This document shows positions 46,168 to 54,927 of a stretch of 64,000 nt of DNA, piece by piece. This DNA comes from Rhizobium sp. SSA_523 (GTDB lineage Bacteria; Pseudomonadota; Alphaproteobacteria; Rhizobiales; Rhizobiaceae), in contig NZ_CP129382.1 of NCBI RefSeq assembly GCF_030435705.1, positions 3,032,501 through 3,096,500 of the forward strand, in the 5' to 3' direction. Within the stretch, counting starts at the first letter, position 1. Each line of letters starts with the position of its first letter. Both the position numbers and the translations under genes were made by a program. Under the pieces are notes generated by a model that saw nothing but the letters and a program-made list of their open reading frames with translations, did not search any database and was not told the origin of the DNA.

Positions 46168-47667
46168 ATGTTCGGTAAACGCGGAAGTGATGGATTCGGC
46201 AGAGCAGGGAGCATTGCGGCGCCCAAGCCTGCCATGCCGGCGCCGGACGCATCGGAGGCACGGTCGCCCGAGATCCTGCAGGAAACCCGCTTGGTCAGCG
46301 GGGGTGGCGATCAGCGGCAGGCTGTCAATGCGCCGCCGCTCGCGCTGCAGGCGGCTGCTCCGGCCAAGCGTCGGTCCGTGCGCAATGAAGGCTATTACGA
46401 CACCAAGGCGCAGGTCTTCTCGGCGCTGATCGACACGATCGATCTCTCTCAGCTCTCCAAGCTCGACGTGGAAAGCGCGCGCGAGGAGATCCGGGATATC
46501 GTCAACGACATCATCACGATCAAGAATTTCGCGATGTCGATTGCCGAACAGGAGGAATTGCTTGACGACATCTGCAACGATGTCCTCGGCTACGGACCGC
46601 TCGAGCCGCTGCTGGCGCGCGACGATATTGCCGATATCATGGTCAATGGCGCCGGCCAGACCTTTATCGAAGTCGGCGGCAAGACGCTCGAATCCGAAAT
46701 CCGCTTCCGCGACAACCAGCAGCTTCTGTCCATCTGCCAGCGCATCGTCAGCCAGGTCGGCCGCCGGGTGGACGAGTCGAGCCCCATCTGCGACGCACGT
46801 CTGCCGGACGGGTCGCGTGTCAACGTCATCGCGCCGCCTTTGGCGCTGGACGGTCCGGCACTGACGATCAGAAAATTCAAGAAGGACAAGCTCACTCTCG
46901 ATCAGCTGGTCAAATATGGAACGATCACGCCGGCCGGAGCGACCCTCCTGCAGATCATCGGCCGTGTCCGCTGCAATGTCATCATCTCCGGCGGCACGGG
47001 CTCTGGCAAGACGACGCTGCTGAACTGCCTCACCCGCTATATCGACGCACATGAGCGCATCATCACCTGCGAAGATACGGCCGAACTCCAGCTGCAGCAG
47101 CCGCATGTCGTGCGGTTGGAAACGCGTCCGCCCAATATCGAAGGGGAGGGCGAAATCACCATGCGCGACCTGGTGAAGAACTGCCTGCGTATGCGCCCGG
47201 AGCGGATCATCGTCGGTGAAGTGCGTGGCCCCGAAGTGTTCGACCTTTTGCAGGCGATGAATACGGGCCATGACGGATCGATGGGCACGATCCACTCCAA
47301 CTCGCCGCGCGAATGCCTGAGCCGTATCGAATCCATGATCGCCATGGGTGGCTTCAGCCTGCCGGCAAAGACCGTGCGCGAGATCATTGCCGGCTCCGTC
47401 GACGTCATCATCCAGGCCACCCGCCTCAGGGACGGGACGCGCCGCATCACCCATGTGACGGAAGTGGTTGGCATGGAAGGCGATGTGATCGTGACACAGG
47501 ATCTGCTGCGCTACGAGATGGAAGGCGAGGATGCCGCGGGCCGGATCATCGGCCAGCATGTATCGACCGGCATCGTGAAGCCGCATTTTTGGGATCGCGC
47601 CCGCTACTACAATGAGGAGCGCCGGCTCGCGGCAGCTTTCGACCAGATGGACGCGCCGTCTCAATAA
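46168..47667 (+). CDS. cpaF: Flp pilus assembly ATPase CpaF (TadA)
   Basis: A 499-residue secretion ATPase of the GspE/VirB11 superfamily. After a low-complexity N-terminus (about 70 residues), the catalytic domain has Walker A SGGTGSGKTTLLNCL, CEDTAELQLQQPHVVRLETRP (Asp box), Walker B RPERIIVGEVRGPEVFDLLQAMNTGHDGSMGTIHSN with its His box. It powers pilin extrusion and possibly retraction. Roughly 190 bases separate it from tadB, containing no gene. Confidence 0.95.
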   Translation: MFGKRGSDGFGRAGSIAAPKPAMPAPDASEARSPEILQETRLVSGGGDQRQAVNAPPLALQAAAPAKRRSVRNEGYYDTKAQVFSALIDTIDLSQLSKLDVESAREEIRDIVNDIITIKNFAMSIAEQEELLDDICNDVLGYGPLEPLLARDDIADIMVNGAGQTFIEVGGKTLESEIRFRDNQQLLSICQRIVSQVGRRVDESSPICDARLPDGSRVNVIAPPLALDGPALTIRKFKKDKLTLDQLVKYGTITPAGATLLQIIGRVRCNVIISGGTGSGKTTLLNCLTRYIDAHERIITCEDTAELQLQQPHVVRLETRPPNIEGEGEITMRDLVKNCLRMRPERIIVGEVRGPEVFDLLQAMNTGHDGSMGTIHSNSPRECLSRIESMIAMGGFSLPAKTVREIIAGSVDVIIQATRLRDGTRRITHVTEVVGMEGDVIVTQDLLRYEMEGEDAAGRIIGQHVSTGIVKPHFWDRARYYNEERRLAAAFDQMDAPSQ

Positions 47668-47857
47668 AGTTCAGGCCCAGCCGGGCCGGGGCGGTTCGCC
47701 TCGATTGGAATGATCGGGATGCTGCCGGCCGTGACGCAGCGCATGGCCGGCCCGAAGGGGACCAGGTGGAATGCTCTATCGAATTGATTTCATGCAGTCT
47801 GCACGCAAAACCGCTGACGCTCTTTTGCCGGACCTGCACTAGGAAGGGACGGGGGAC

Positions 47858-48862
47858 ATGAACATCACCATCGTGGCGCTTGCAGCGCTCGTCGCCATTG
47901 CCGCGGCGGCTCTGGCCTATGGCGTGATGTATTCGCGGATCGAGGTCGAGAAGAAGACAGCCTCCCGCGTCAGCCGTGTCGGATCCGCCGAGACCGAGCG
48001 CGTCAAGGTGAAGGCCGCGCGCGACCGGGTGCAGGAGCTTTCCAAGCGCCGCAAGTCCATGCAGGATTCGCTGAAGGATCTGGAGCGCAAACAGCAGGAA
48101 AAGAACAAGAAATTCGGAGATACGAGCATCAAGGCGAGGATCGCCCGCTCCGGTCTGTCGCTCTCGCTTGCGCGATACTACACCTATTGCGGGATTGTCG
48201 GCCTGATGGTCTTGCTGGTCTGCCTGATCGCCGGACTGCCCTTGCTGCCGGTGCTGGGTGTCGTCTTCACCGCGTCGCTTGGGCTGCCGCGCTGGATCCT
48301 CGCTTTCCTGATCTCGCGCCGCCAGAACAAGTTTCTCGAGGAACTTCCCAATGCGCTCGACGTGATGGTGCGGTCGATCCGCTCGGGCCTGCCCCTTAAC
48401 GATGCCATGCGGCTGATCGCAAGCGACGGCCAGGAACCGGTGAAGGGCGAATTCCGGCGGGTTGTCGAGGCGCAGCAGGTGGGGCTTTCCGTGCCGGAGG
48501 CCTGCGCCCGCATGATGGTGACCATGCCGCTGCCGGAAGTGAACTTCTTCGCCATCGTCATTGCCATCCAGAGCCAGGCCGGCGGCAATCTGTCCGAGGC
48601 TTTGAGCAATCTCGCCGCCGTGCTTCGCGAGCGGCGCAAGATGAAGGCCAAGGTCAAGGCAATTTCCATGGAGGCCAAGGCCTCCGCGGTGATCATCGGC
48701 GCCCTGCCATTCATCGTCTCGCTGCTCGTCTATCTGACCTCGCCGGAATATATCGCGGTTCTGTTCACCGATCCGCGCGGGCACATGATCCTGCTCTTCT
48801 CGGCCGTCTGGATGACGATCGGCATCTTCGTCATGCGCAAAATGATCAATTTCGATATTTGA
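47858..48862 (+). CDS. tadB: Flp pilus inner-membrane platform protein TadB
   Basis: A 334-residue type II secretion F-domain protein. An N-terminal membrane helix is followed by a charged coiled-coil stretch (about residues 45-90), then the F domain with LDVMVRSIRSGLPLNDAMRLIA and QSQAGGNLSEALSNLAAVLRER. Further hydrophobic helices are near residues 105-150 and 265-325. It forms the pilus platform with TadC, whose gene begins 11 bases later. Confidence 0.93.
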   Translation: MNITIVALAALVAIAAAALAYGVMYSRIEVEKKTASRVSRVGSAETERVKVKAARDRVQELSKRRKSMQDSLKDLERKQQEKNKKFGDTSIKARIARSGLSLSLARYYTYCGIVGLMVLLVCLIAGLPLLPVLGVVFTASLGLPRWILAFLISRRQNKFLEELPNALDVMVRSIRSGLPLNDAMRLIASDGQEPVKGEFRRVVEAQQVGLSVPEACARMMVTMPLPEVNFFAIVIAIQSQAGGNLSEALSNLAAVLRERRKMKAKVKAISMEAKASAVIIGALPFIVSLLVYLTSPEYIAVLFTDPRGHMILLFSAVWMTIGIFVMRKMINFDI

Positions 48863-48873
48863 GAGGCACACAC

Positions 48874-49854
48874 ATGTTTACCCATCTCGCCTCGCAACTC
48901 ACCGATCCCGCAACGCTTCTTGCGGTTCTCGCGGCAGTCGCCGTATTCGCCACCCTATACTCGCTCCTCATCCCGCTTCTCGAAGGTCGTGATCTCGGCA
49001 AGCGCATGCGCGCCGTCTCCACGGAGCGGGAGCAGATGCGCAGTCGCGAGCGTGCGCGGCTGACAATGGAAGGCAATCGGGGAAGCCTGCGGGCGCAGAA
49101 CAACCAGTCCGTCCGGCAGATCGTCGAGCGTTTCAACCTGCGCAAGGCGCTTGTGGACGACAATACGGTGAACCGGCTGAAATCGGCCGGTCTTCGCACG
49201 CAGAACGCGCTCAACATCTTCCTTGTCTGCCGCTTCCTTCTGCCCTTCGTCTTCCTGGCCCTGGTCGGCACCTGGATCTTCGGTCTGGGCAATCTCGCCG
49301 ACAAGCCCTTCGGCGTCCGTCTCCTGATCACGGTTGTGGCGGCCTATATCGGCTTCTATGCCCCGAACATCTATCTCAGCAATCGCATCACGAAGCGAAA
49401 GGCTTCGATCAAGCGCGCCTGGCCGGATGCTCTCGATCTGATGCTGATCTGTGTCGAATCCGGCATTTCGCTAGAGGCGGCCATGCGTCGCGTCGCCGAG
49501 GAGCTGTCGGCCCAATCGCCTGAGCTTGGCGAGGAAATGGTGCTGACGACGGCGGAACTTTCCTTCCTGCCGGATCGGCGTGTGGCAATCGAAAACCTCG
49601 CCATCCGCACCCAGCTGGATATCGTCAAGGCCGTGACGACGGCTCTCATCCAGGCGGATCGCTATGGCACGCCTGTCGCCCAGGCCATGCGCGTCCTGGC
49701 GCAGGAAGGTCGCGATGAACGGATGAACGAAGCCGAGAAGAAGGCAGCCGCCCTGCCGCCGAAACTGACAGTGCCGATGATCCTTTTCTTCCTGCCGGTG
49801 CTCGTCGCCGTCATCCTCGGGCCGGCCGGCATCCAGGTTGCAGATCGCTTCTAG
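48874..49854 (+). CDS. tadC: Flp pilus inner-membrane platform protein TadC
   Basis: A 326-residue F-domain protein. ATG 48874 follows GAGAGG by seven bases. The conserved segment WPDALDLMLICVESGISLEAAMRRVAEEL and the later RYGTPVAQAMRVLAQEGRDERMNEAEKKAAALPPKL are typical of TadC. Membrane helices lie near the N-terminus, at residues 110-170 and at the C-terminus (MILFFLPVLVAVILGPAGIQ). It is the last gene of the plus-strand pilus operon. The 147-base gap to the convergent TadD-like gene holds nothing recognised. Confidence 0.93.
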   Translation: MFTHLASQLTDPATLLAVLAAVAVFATLYSLLIPLLEGRDLGKRMRAVSTEREQMRSRERARLTMEGNRGSLRAQNNQSVRQIVERFNLRKALVDDNTVNRLKSAGLRTQNALNIFLVCRFLLPFVFLALVGTWIFGLGNLADKPFGVRLLITVVAAYIGFYAPNIYLSNRITKRKASIKRAWPDALDLMLICVESGISLEAAMRRVAEELSAQSPELGEEMVLTTAELSFLPDRRVAIENLAIRTQLDIVKAVTTALIQADRYGTPVAQAMRVLAQEGRDERMNEAEKKAAALPPKLTVPMILFFLPVLVAVILGPAGIQVADRF

Positions 49855-50001
49855 GGTTGAGACCCGATCAGGATTTGCAGCGTGGCTGACAGGGCACGCA
49901 TCAATATGGCACGCGCTGCGCGTGCCGCCCCACCCGCGCCCATCGGCGCAAGAGCGAGCCTCAAGATCCCGGCTTACCTTTGATGGCTGGCCTGCTCTTG
50001 C

Positions 50002-50835
50002 TTAATTGGTGGCCTGCGGCTTCTTGTCCGCCAGCTTCGCCCAGGCATTCTGCTGCGACAGCATGGCGCGCAGATAGGTCACATTCGCTTCCGCCTGCGT
50101 TTCTGTCAGCTCGCGTCTCGCAATGGTCTCCGCCTCGGCAAACCGCCCTTGCAGGCCCACGACGAGCGCCAGGTTCTGGCGCACCCTGCTATCTGCCGAC
50201 GGCAGCTCGGCTGCATTGCGCAGATATTTTTCCGCCGTCTTCAGGTCGCCCGACAAGACATAGGACATTCCGAGATTGGACATCACGCTGGGTTCGTTCG
50301 GCTGGCCATCAAGCGCCAGGCGGTATTTGTCGCGGGCTTCCTCGGAGCGGCCCAGCTGATCGAGCACGGCGCCTTCGGCGGAATAGAGCCGCCAATCGGG
50401 GCGGTCCGGAGTTTGCGCCCGGTTGATCGTCGCAAGCGCCTGTTCCAGCTGTCCGGCGGCCGCCTGGGCCTTGCCATAGGCCGCCAGCACGTCGCGGTCG
50501 GTGGGATGAGCGATCGCCACCTGTTGCATCACGGCAAGTGCCTGCGTGTTCTTGCCGTTCATCCGCAGGATGCTCGCATAGCTGAGACCGGTATTGCGGT
50601 CCTTGGGATTGCGGTCATAGGCGGCGCCATAGGTTTTTTCCGCCGCTGCCAGTTCCGGCGCGGTCATGCTTTCCACCGGCTTTGCAAGGTTCACCGAGGG
50701 GATGGAGCCGGTGGTCAGCCGGTCCGCCTGCCGCTGCGCCGTGCTGCAGGAGCTCAGCGCCAGGGTCAGAAGCGCGCATCCTGCGGCTGCCTGCCAAAGC
50801 CGGGGTTTCACCGAAAAGAAACTGGATCGGGTCAT
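50002..50835 (-). CDS. tadD: TadD-like TPR lipoprotein
   Basis: A 277-residue lipoprotein with lipobox LSSC (Cys30) and at least four tetratricopeptide-type repeats between about residues 65 and 245 (for example LSYASILRMNGKNTQALAVMQQ and SNLGMSYVLSGDLKTAEKYLRNA). TadD proteins support secretin multimerisation as pilotins. It converges with tadC. It shares LTTGSIP (residues 40-46) with CpaD. Upstream is a CTGTTAACCCTAACAG palindrome shared with the aminopeptidase gene. Confidence 0.9.
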   Translation of the reverse strand: MTRSSFFSVKPRLWQAAAGCALLTLALSSCSTAQRQADRLTTGSIPSVNLAKPVESMTAPELAAAEKTYGAAYDRNPKDRNTGLSYASILRMNGKNTQALAVMQQVAIAHPTDRDVLAAYGKAQAAAGQLEQALATINRAQTPDRPDWRLYSAEGAVLDQLGRSEEARDKYRLALDGQPNEPSVMSNLGMSYVLSGDLKTAEKYLRNAAELPSADSRVRQNLALVVGLQGRFAEAETIARRELTETQAEANVTYLRAMLSQQNAWAKLADKKPQATN

Positions 50836-50920
50836 TGTGACAACTCGCGATTAGGGGCCATCACCAGGCTTTGGGACATCTGGCCGGAAACGGTGGCGCT
50901 ATCTGTTCACAAGCAATATT

Positions 50921-50936
50921 CTGTTAACCCTAACAG
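50921..50936. promoter_or_regulatory. GTTAACC palindrome between tadD and the aminopeptidase gene
   Basis: CTGTTAACCCTAACAG, the same GTTAACCNTAAC core as the palindrome before cpaB. It lies 85 bases before tadD and 31 before the aminopeptidase gene. Confidence 0.45.
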
Positions 50937-50967
50937 TTCGTTAAACCTGATTCCAAAGGCATGTCGC

Positions 50968-52356
50968 ATGGCCCCTTACCAGTTCATCAGCAGACCCTCT
51001 CCCTTCGAAGCCGCAACCACGAAGGCGCGTGTGATTTTCGCGGTAACGAAGCGGGAGGTGGAGGAGGGTGCATTGCCCGCCGAGGCTGCCGCCTGGGCAA
51101 ACTCCGCCGGGTTCAAGGGCGAGGCGGGCAGCGTTCTTCTTCTGCCGGGTGCCGGCGGTGAGGTTGGCGGCGCCCTGTTCGGGCTCGGCAGCGAACCCTC
51201 CGAGACCCCGTTCATCGGGGGCAAGCTTCCCGCCAGCCTGCCCGCCGGACCCTGGACCATTGAAAGCGCGTCCTTGCCGGTGCAGCGGCTGGCGCTCGGC
51301 TTCGGCCTCGGAACCTATAGTTTCGACACGTATCGCAGCGAGAAGCCGCCCCAGGCGCGCCTTTCTCTGTCGGGCGAGATCGACATGGACGCTCTGCAGC
51401 GCACGGTCAGCGCCGTTTTCCTCGCCCGCGACCTTGTCAACACGCCGACCAATGATATGGGACCGGAGCGGCTGGATGCGGTTTTCCACGCGCTTGCCGA
51501 TCATTACGGTGCTGCGGCAAGCCGCATCGTCGGAGACGAGCTGCTGGCGCAGAATTTTCCGCTGATCCACGCGGTCGGAAGGGCGAGCGCCGAGGCGCCC
51601 CGCCTGCTCGACATGTGCTGGGGACGCAAGGGCGCCCGCAAGGTCACGCTCGTCGGCAAGGGTGTCTGCTTCGACACCGGCGGCCTGGATATCAAGCCGG
51701 CCGCCTCCATGCTGCTGATGAAAAAGGATATGGGCGGGGCTGCCAATGTGCTGGCGCTGGCCTTGATGATCATGGATGCCGGTCTGGACGTCGATCTTCG
51801 CGTCCTGGTGCCGGCGGTGGAAAATTCGATTTCGGCCAATGCCTTTCGTCCGGGCGATATCTACCGGAGCCGCAAGGGCATCACCGTGCAGATCGACAAT
51901 ACCGATGCGGAGGGCCGGCTCATCCTGGCCGACGCGCTGGCCTATGCGGGAGAGGAAGCGCCGGACCTGATGATCGACATGGCGACGCTGACAGGTGCGG
52001 CGCGCGTGGCGCTGGGGCCGGATCTCCCGCCCTTCTTCACCGACGATGAATCGCTGGCCAGTGCCCTGCAGGCGGCAAGCGCCGAAGAAGACGATCCGGT
52101 ATGGCAGTTGCCGCTGTTCAAGGGCTATGAGAAGGACATCCGGTCACGGGCGGCAGACATCACCAATGCGCCCTCGGGCGGCATGGCGGGAGCCATCACG
52201 GCGGCGCTGTTTCTGAAGCGGTTTGCCGGCGGCGCACGCAGTTGGGCGCATTTCGACATCTATGCCTGGTCGCCGCAGGAAAAGCCGCAGACACCGGTGG
52301 GTGGCGAGGCTCAGGCCATTCGCGCCCTGTACCATGTCATCAGGGGTCTTGGCTGA
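50968..52356 (+). CDS. Leucyl aminopeptidase family protein (M17)
   Basis: A 462-residue zinc aminopeptidase of family M17. ATG 50968 yields the typical rhizobial N-terminus; a nearby ATG at 50961 is in another frame. The catalytic region has LVGKGVCFDTGGLDIKPAASM, MKKDMGGAANVLALA, and the signature NTDAEGRLILADAL. It is cytoplasmic and trims peptides. It is shorter and more divergent in the N-terminal half than PepA. A MarR-type gene and an NlpC/P60 gene follow on the same strand. Confidence 0.93.
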   Translation: MAPYQFISRPSPFEAATTKARVIFAVTKREVEEGALPAEAAAWANSAGFKGEAGSVLLLPGAGGEVGGALFGLGSEPSETPFIGGKLPASLPAGPWTIESASLPVQRLALGFGLGTYSFDTYRSEKPPQARLSLSGEIDMDALQRTVSAVFLARDLVNTPTNDMGPERLDAVFHALADHYGAAASRIVGDELLAQNFPLIHAVGRASAEAPRLLDMCWGRKGARKVTLVGKGVCFDTGGLDIKPAASMLLMKKDMGGAANVLALALMIMDAGLDVDLRVLVPAVENSISANAFRPGDIYRSRKGITVQIDNTDAEGRLILADALAYAGEEAPDLMIDMATLTGAARVALGPDLPPFFTDDESLASALQAASAEEDDPVWQLPLFKGYEKDIRSRAADITNAPSGGMAGAITAALFLKRFAGGARSWAHFDIYAWSPQEKPQTPVGGEAQAIRALYHVIRGLG

Positions 52357-52443
52357 TCCGGCGCCCAGCGTTTCCGAAGCCCGAAAACCAGCACCCGACA
52401 TTTCAACACCCGACATTCTACCACCCCCAGCACGGAGCACACC

Positions 52444-52815
52444 ATGCCTGCTGAACTCACCGCAACGGAGGCACTGGGTCTCTGGCACCGGGTGGTGCTG
52501 GAGCAGGTACGCGAGGGGAGCCATGATCTCAGCCTCAGGCAGATGTCCATCCTGCTGCAGATTTATCTGGTGCCGCCTCCGCATACGGTGCGCGGTCTGG
52601 CGGCGCAGCTCGGAGTGACCAAGCCGGTCATCACCCGCGCGCTCGATACCATGGGTACACTGCACCTGGTGGATCGCGAGCGCGACCAGCGCGATCGCCG
52701 CAATGTCGTCATCAAGCGCACATTGGCTGGCGCTCTCTATCTTGAGAAACTTGGCGATCGGATTCGCGCCGAAGCGCGCCGAGCGCCCCTTGAAGGATCG
52801 TCCCATGTCGCATGA
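52444..52815 (+). CDS. MarR-family transcriptional regulator
   Basis: A 123-residue winged-helix protein. The helix-turn-helix is HTVRGLAAQLGVTKPVITRALDTMGTLHLVDRERDQRDRRNVVI, the usual MarR recognition helix plus wing with DxRD. It lacks the long dimerisation helices of full MarR proteins. Its end overlaps the NlpC/P60 start by 11 bases, so it is coupled to it; it may control this peptidase pair. The ligand is unknown. Confidence 0.85.
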   Translation: MPAELTATEALGLWHRVVLEQVREGSHDLSLRQMSILLQIYLVPPPHTVRGLAAQLGVTKPVITRALDTMGTLHLVDRERDQRDRRNVVIKRTLAGALYLEKLGDRIRAEARRAPLEGSSHVA

Positions 52816-53680
52816 TCTCGACCGCCGCCTGAACGCCTACCGGCCGGACCTCGCCGATCACAAGCTCGAGGGGCTGGTGAGTGCCACCCGCTATGCCGAG
52901 GGGGAGGCGGCACACATATGCGTGCCGGTGGCGCAGCTTCGGCCTCGGCCGGATGCTGCAAGCAATATCGATACGCAGTTATTATGGGGCGAAACAGTCC
53001 GGGTCTTTGACCGGCAGGATGGCTGGGCCTGGGTGCAGGCTGAAATCGACTCCTATGTCGGCTATCTGCCGGAGGCCGAGCTCCAAACGCCTGTCGAGGC
53101 AAGCCACTGGATCACGGCCGCGCGCAGCTTTGTCTATCCGGAAGCCGAATTGCGCCGCGTTCCGCTGCAGGCCCTGTCCATGGGAAGCCGGGTGAGGGTG
53201 GTTGGCGAGGCGGAAACGCGCGGCACCCGCTATGCCGTGCTGGACACCGGTGGCGCGATCATTGCCGGTCACTGCCGCCCGATCGGCACGGCCCCTGACA
53301 AGGATTATGTGCGGCTCGCGGCCCTGTTTCTGGAAACGCCTTATCTTTGGGGCGGTCGGTCGGGCTTCGGCATCGATTGCTCGGGTCTGGTGCAGCTCGC
53401 AGCGATGATGGCCGGCCATGCCATCCCGCGCGATTCGGATATGCAGGCAGGCTTCGGCATGGATATCGGGCGCGCCGACCTCAGGAGGGGCGATCTCGTC
53501 TTCTGGAAGGGCCATGTCGCCATCATGGAGGATGAGGCAACAATCCTGCACGCCAATGGCCATACGATGACGGTGGCGCGGGAGCCGCTGGATGGGGCCA
53601 TTGTCCGCATTGGCTGGCTCTATGGCCAGCCGACCGGCTACCGGCGGTTCCTGCCGCATCCTCTTCACGCAGATGTTTGA
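52805..53680 (+). CDS. NlpC/P60 family cell-wall peptidase
   Basis: A 291-residue protein with two SH3-like regions (about residues 35-85 and 95-160) and a C-terminal NlpC/P60 cysteine peptidase: GIDCSGLVQLAAMMAG (catalytic Cys), RRGDLVFWKGHVAIM (His) and a later polar residue (HANGH). The family cuts gamma-D-Glu-meso-diaminopimelate bonds in peptidoglycan stem peptides. No signal peptide is visible, suggesting cytoplasmic recycling of muropeptides. It is next to an M17 aminopeptidase, a pairing common in rhizobia. Confidence 0.92.
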   Translation: MSHDLDRRLNAYRPDLADHKLEGLVSATRYAEGEAAHICVPVAQLRPRPDAASNIDTQLLWGETVRVFDRQDGWAWVQAEIDSYVGYLPEAELQTPVEASHWITAARSFVYPEAELRRVPLQALSMGSRVRVVGEAETRGTRYAVLDTGGAIIAGHCRPIGTAPDKDYVRLAALFLETPYLWGGRSGFGIDCSGLVQLAAMMAGHAIPRDSDMQAGFGMDIGRADLRRGDLVFWKGHVAIMEDEATILHANGHTMTVAREPLDGAIVRIGWLYGQPTGYRRFLPHPLHADV

Positions 53681-53743
53681 ATGCGCTCTGGTGAGAGCCA
53701 AAGGCAAAGCCTACATCAGGGGCATGACACAGGGAGCCCCGAT

Positions 53744-54094
53744 ATGACGCGAATGTTCCGCATGCTGGCCACCGCGGCACTCATGGCACTGGCCGCCGGC
53801 CCTGGCTGGACGGCGGATGACAGGCTGGAGCCGAACTGGCAGCGCCCCGCGGCGCCCTTCAAGGATCTGCCGGGCGTGGTGGCGCAGGAGGGTTTCGTCG
53901 ACAATGGCTCGGACGATACCGGCCGCTGCACGACGACAACCGAGTATCGCCGCTGGCACCGGGGCGAGCCTTTCCCGGATCTGCCGGTACAGGTCTTTCG
54001 CTGCGAGAAGAATGGCGTTGTCTATTTGGGAACGGAGATGCCGAACCGCCCTTGGGTTCCGGGCCTCAATCCCCACGATCTCCCGAAGCGCTGA
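53744..54094 (+). CDS. Small secreted protein of unknown function
   Basis: A 116-residue protein with a signal peptide ending about residue 23 (GPGWTA). The mature part is rich in Pro and Trp, with two cysteines (GRCTTT, VFRCEKNG) that could form a disulfide. ATG 53744 follows AGGGAG. No domain is recognised. It is followed by about 170 bases without a gene before tRNA-Leu. Confidence 0.7.
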   Translation: MTRMFRMLATAALMALAAGPGWTADDRLEPNWQRPAAPFKDLPGVVAQEGFVDNGSDDTGRCTTTTEYRRWHRGEPFPDLPVQVFRCEKNGVVYLGTEMPNRPWVPGLNPHDLPKR

Positions 54095-54266
54095 CGAAAG
54101 AGCTGAGCCCGGCTGCATCGACTGCAAGGCGAAAAGGCGTGTTCGGACATAAAGAAACCGGACAACCAGGCTGAAAGCGGCAATCGGCTCAGCATCGGCA
54201 AGCGACAGAACAAGCCATTGCCAAACAACAAAAAAGCCCGCCGAAGCGAGCTCTTTGTTTGGAATT

Positions 54267-54353
54267 TGGTGCCCAGAAGAGGACTCGAACCTCCACACCC
54301 TTGCGAGTACCAGCACCTGAAGCTGGCGCGTCTACCAATTCCGCCATCTGGGC
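54267..54353 (-). tRNA. tRNA-Leu (CAG)
   Basis: An 87-base type II tRNA with encoded CCA. Acceptor GCCCAGA pairs with TCTGGGC, anticodon stem CCAGC/GCTGG encloses TTCAGGT (anticodon CAG), a long variable arm follows, and the T-arm has GGTTCGAGTCC. Confidence 0.96.
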
Positions 54354-54487
54354 GACGAGGAGCGATGTACTGGTCTCGGCTGCGGCTGTCAACGACCTTT
54401 TTGAACTTTCTGTGTCAGTCCTGACTTTTCTCCCCGAGGTGCGTACCGGGCGGCGGCGGCTGACCCTCGTCGACAGGCCAAAATCCC

Positions 54488-54787
54488 TTATCCCTCTTGA
54501 TTCTGCTGTGAAGTTCGATCGAGATGGCCAAGATCGCGGTCGGGATCAATGCGGTCGCGGACCCTCTGCTTCAACGGCTTGGGACCCGGGAATCCCCCAT
54601 CGCGGACGCGCTCCCAGATCAGTTCGTCATCGACCCTGATCTCGAAGATTCCGCCGGTGCCCGGCACCAGGGAAACCTCGGAAAGGCTATCGCCAAAGGT
54701 CTGCAACAGCTCCTGTGCCATCCAGCCGGAGCGAAGCAGCCAATTGCACTGCGTGCAGTAGTGAATCGTGATCTTTGGCTTACGCAT
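54488..54787 (-). CDS. SelT/SelW/SelH family (Rdx) thioredoxin-like protein
   Basis: A 99-residue protein of the Rdx family. The redox motif is CTQC near the N-terminus (HYCTQCNWLLR), where eukaryotic relatives have selenocysteine at the second position. LVPGTGGIFEIRVDDELIWER and KQRVRDRI are typical. It is cytoplasmic; the partner is unknown. The C-terminal tail (HLDRTSQQNQEG) is hydrophilic. Confidence 0.9.
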   Translation of the reverse strand: MRKPKITIHYCTQCNWLLRSGWMAQELLQTFGDSLSEVSLVPGTGGIFEIRVDDELIWERVRDGGFPGPKPLKQRVRDRIDPDRDLGHLDRTSQQNQEG

Positions 54788-54869
54788 CCGCTTATCCTTC
54801 CTTCGAGAAAACCTTGAAGCGTTTTCTTACGCCCGTGGCGGACCGGATGCCACCAGGTTGATTTAAATC

Positions 54870-54895
54870 GGAACAAAGTCGGGCGTGCTTGGGTT
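54870..54895 (+). promoter_or_regulatory. EcfG-type promoter before the PRC-barrel gene
   Basis: GGAAC (54870-54874), 17 bases, GGTT (54892-54895). One base differs from the CGTT consensus. It lies 33 bases before the start codon. Confidence 0.55.
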
Positions 54896-54927
54896 GGGGG
54901 AGGGAGTACCCAATCAAGGAGGAATCC

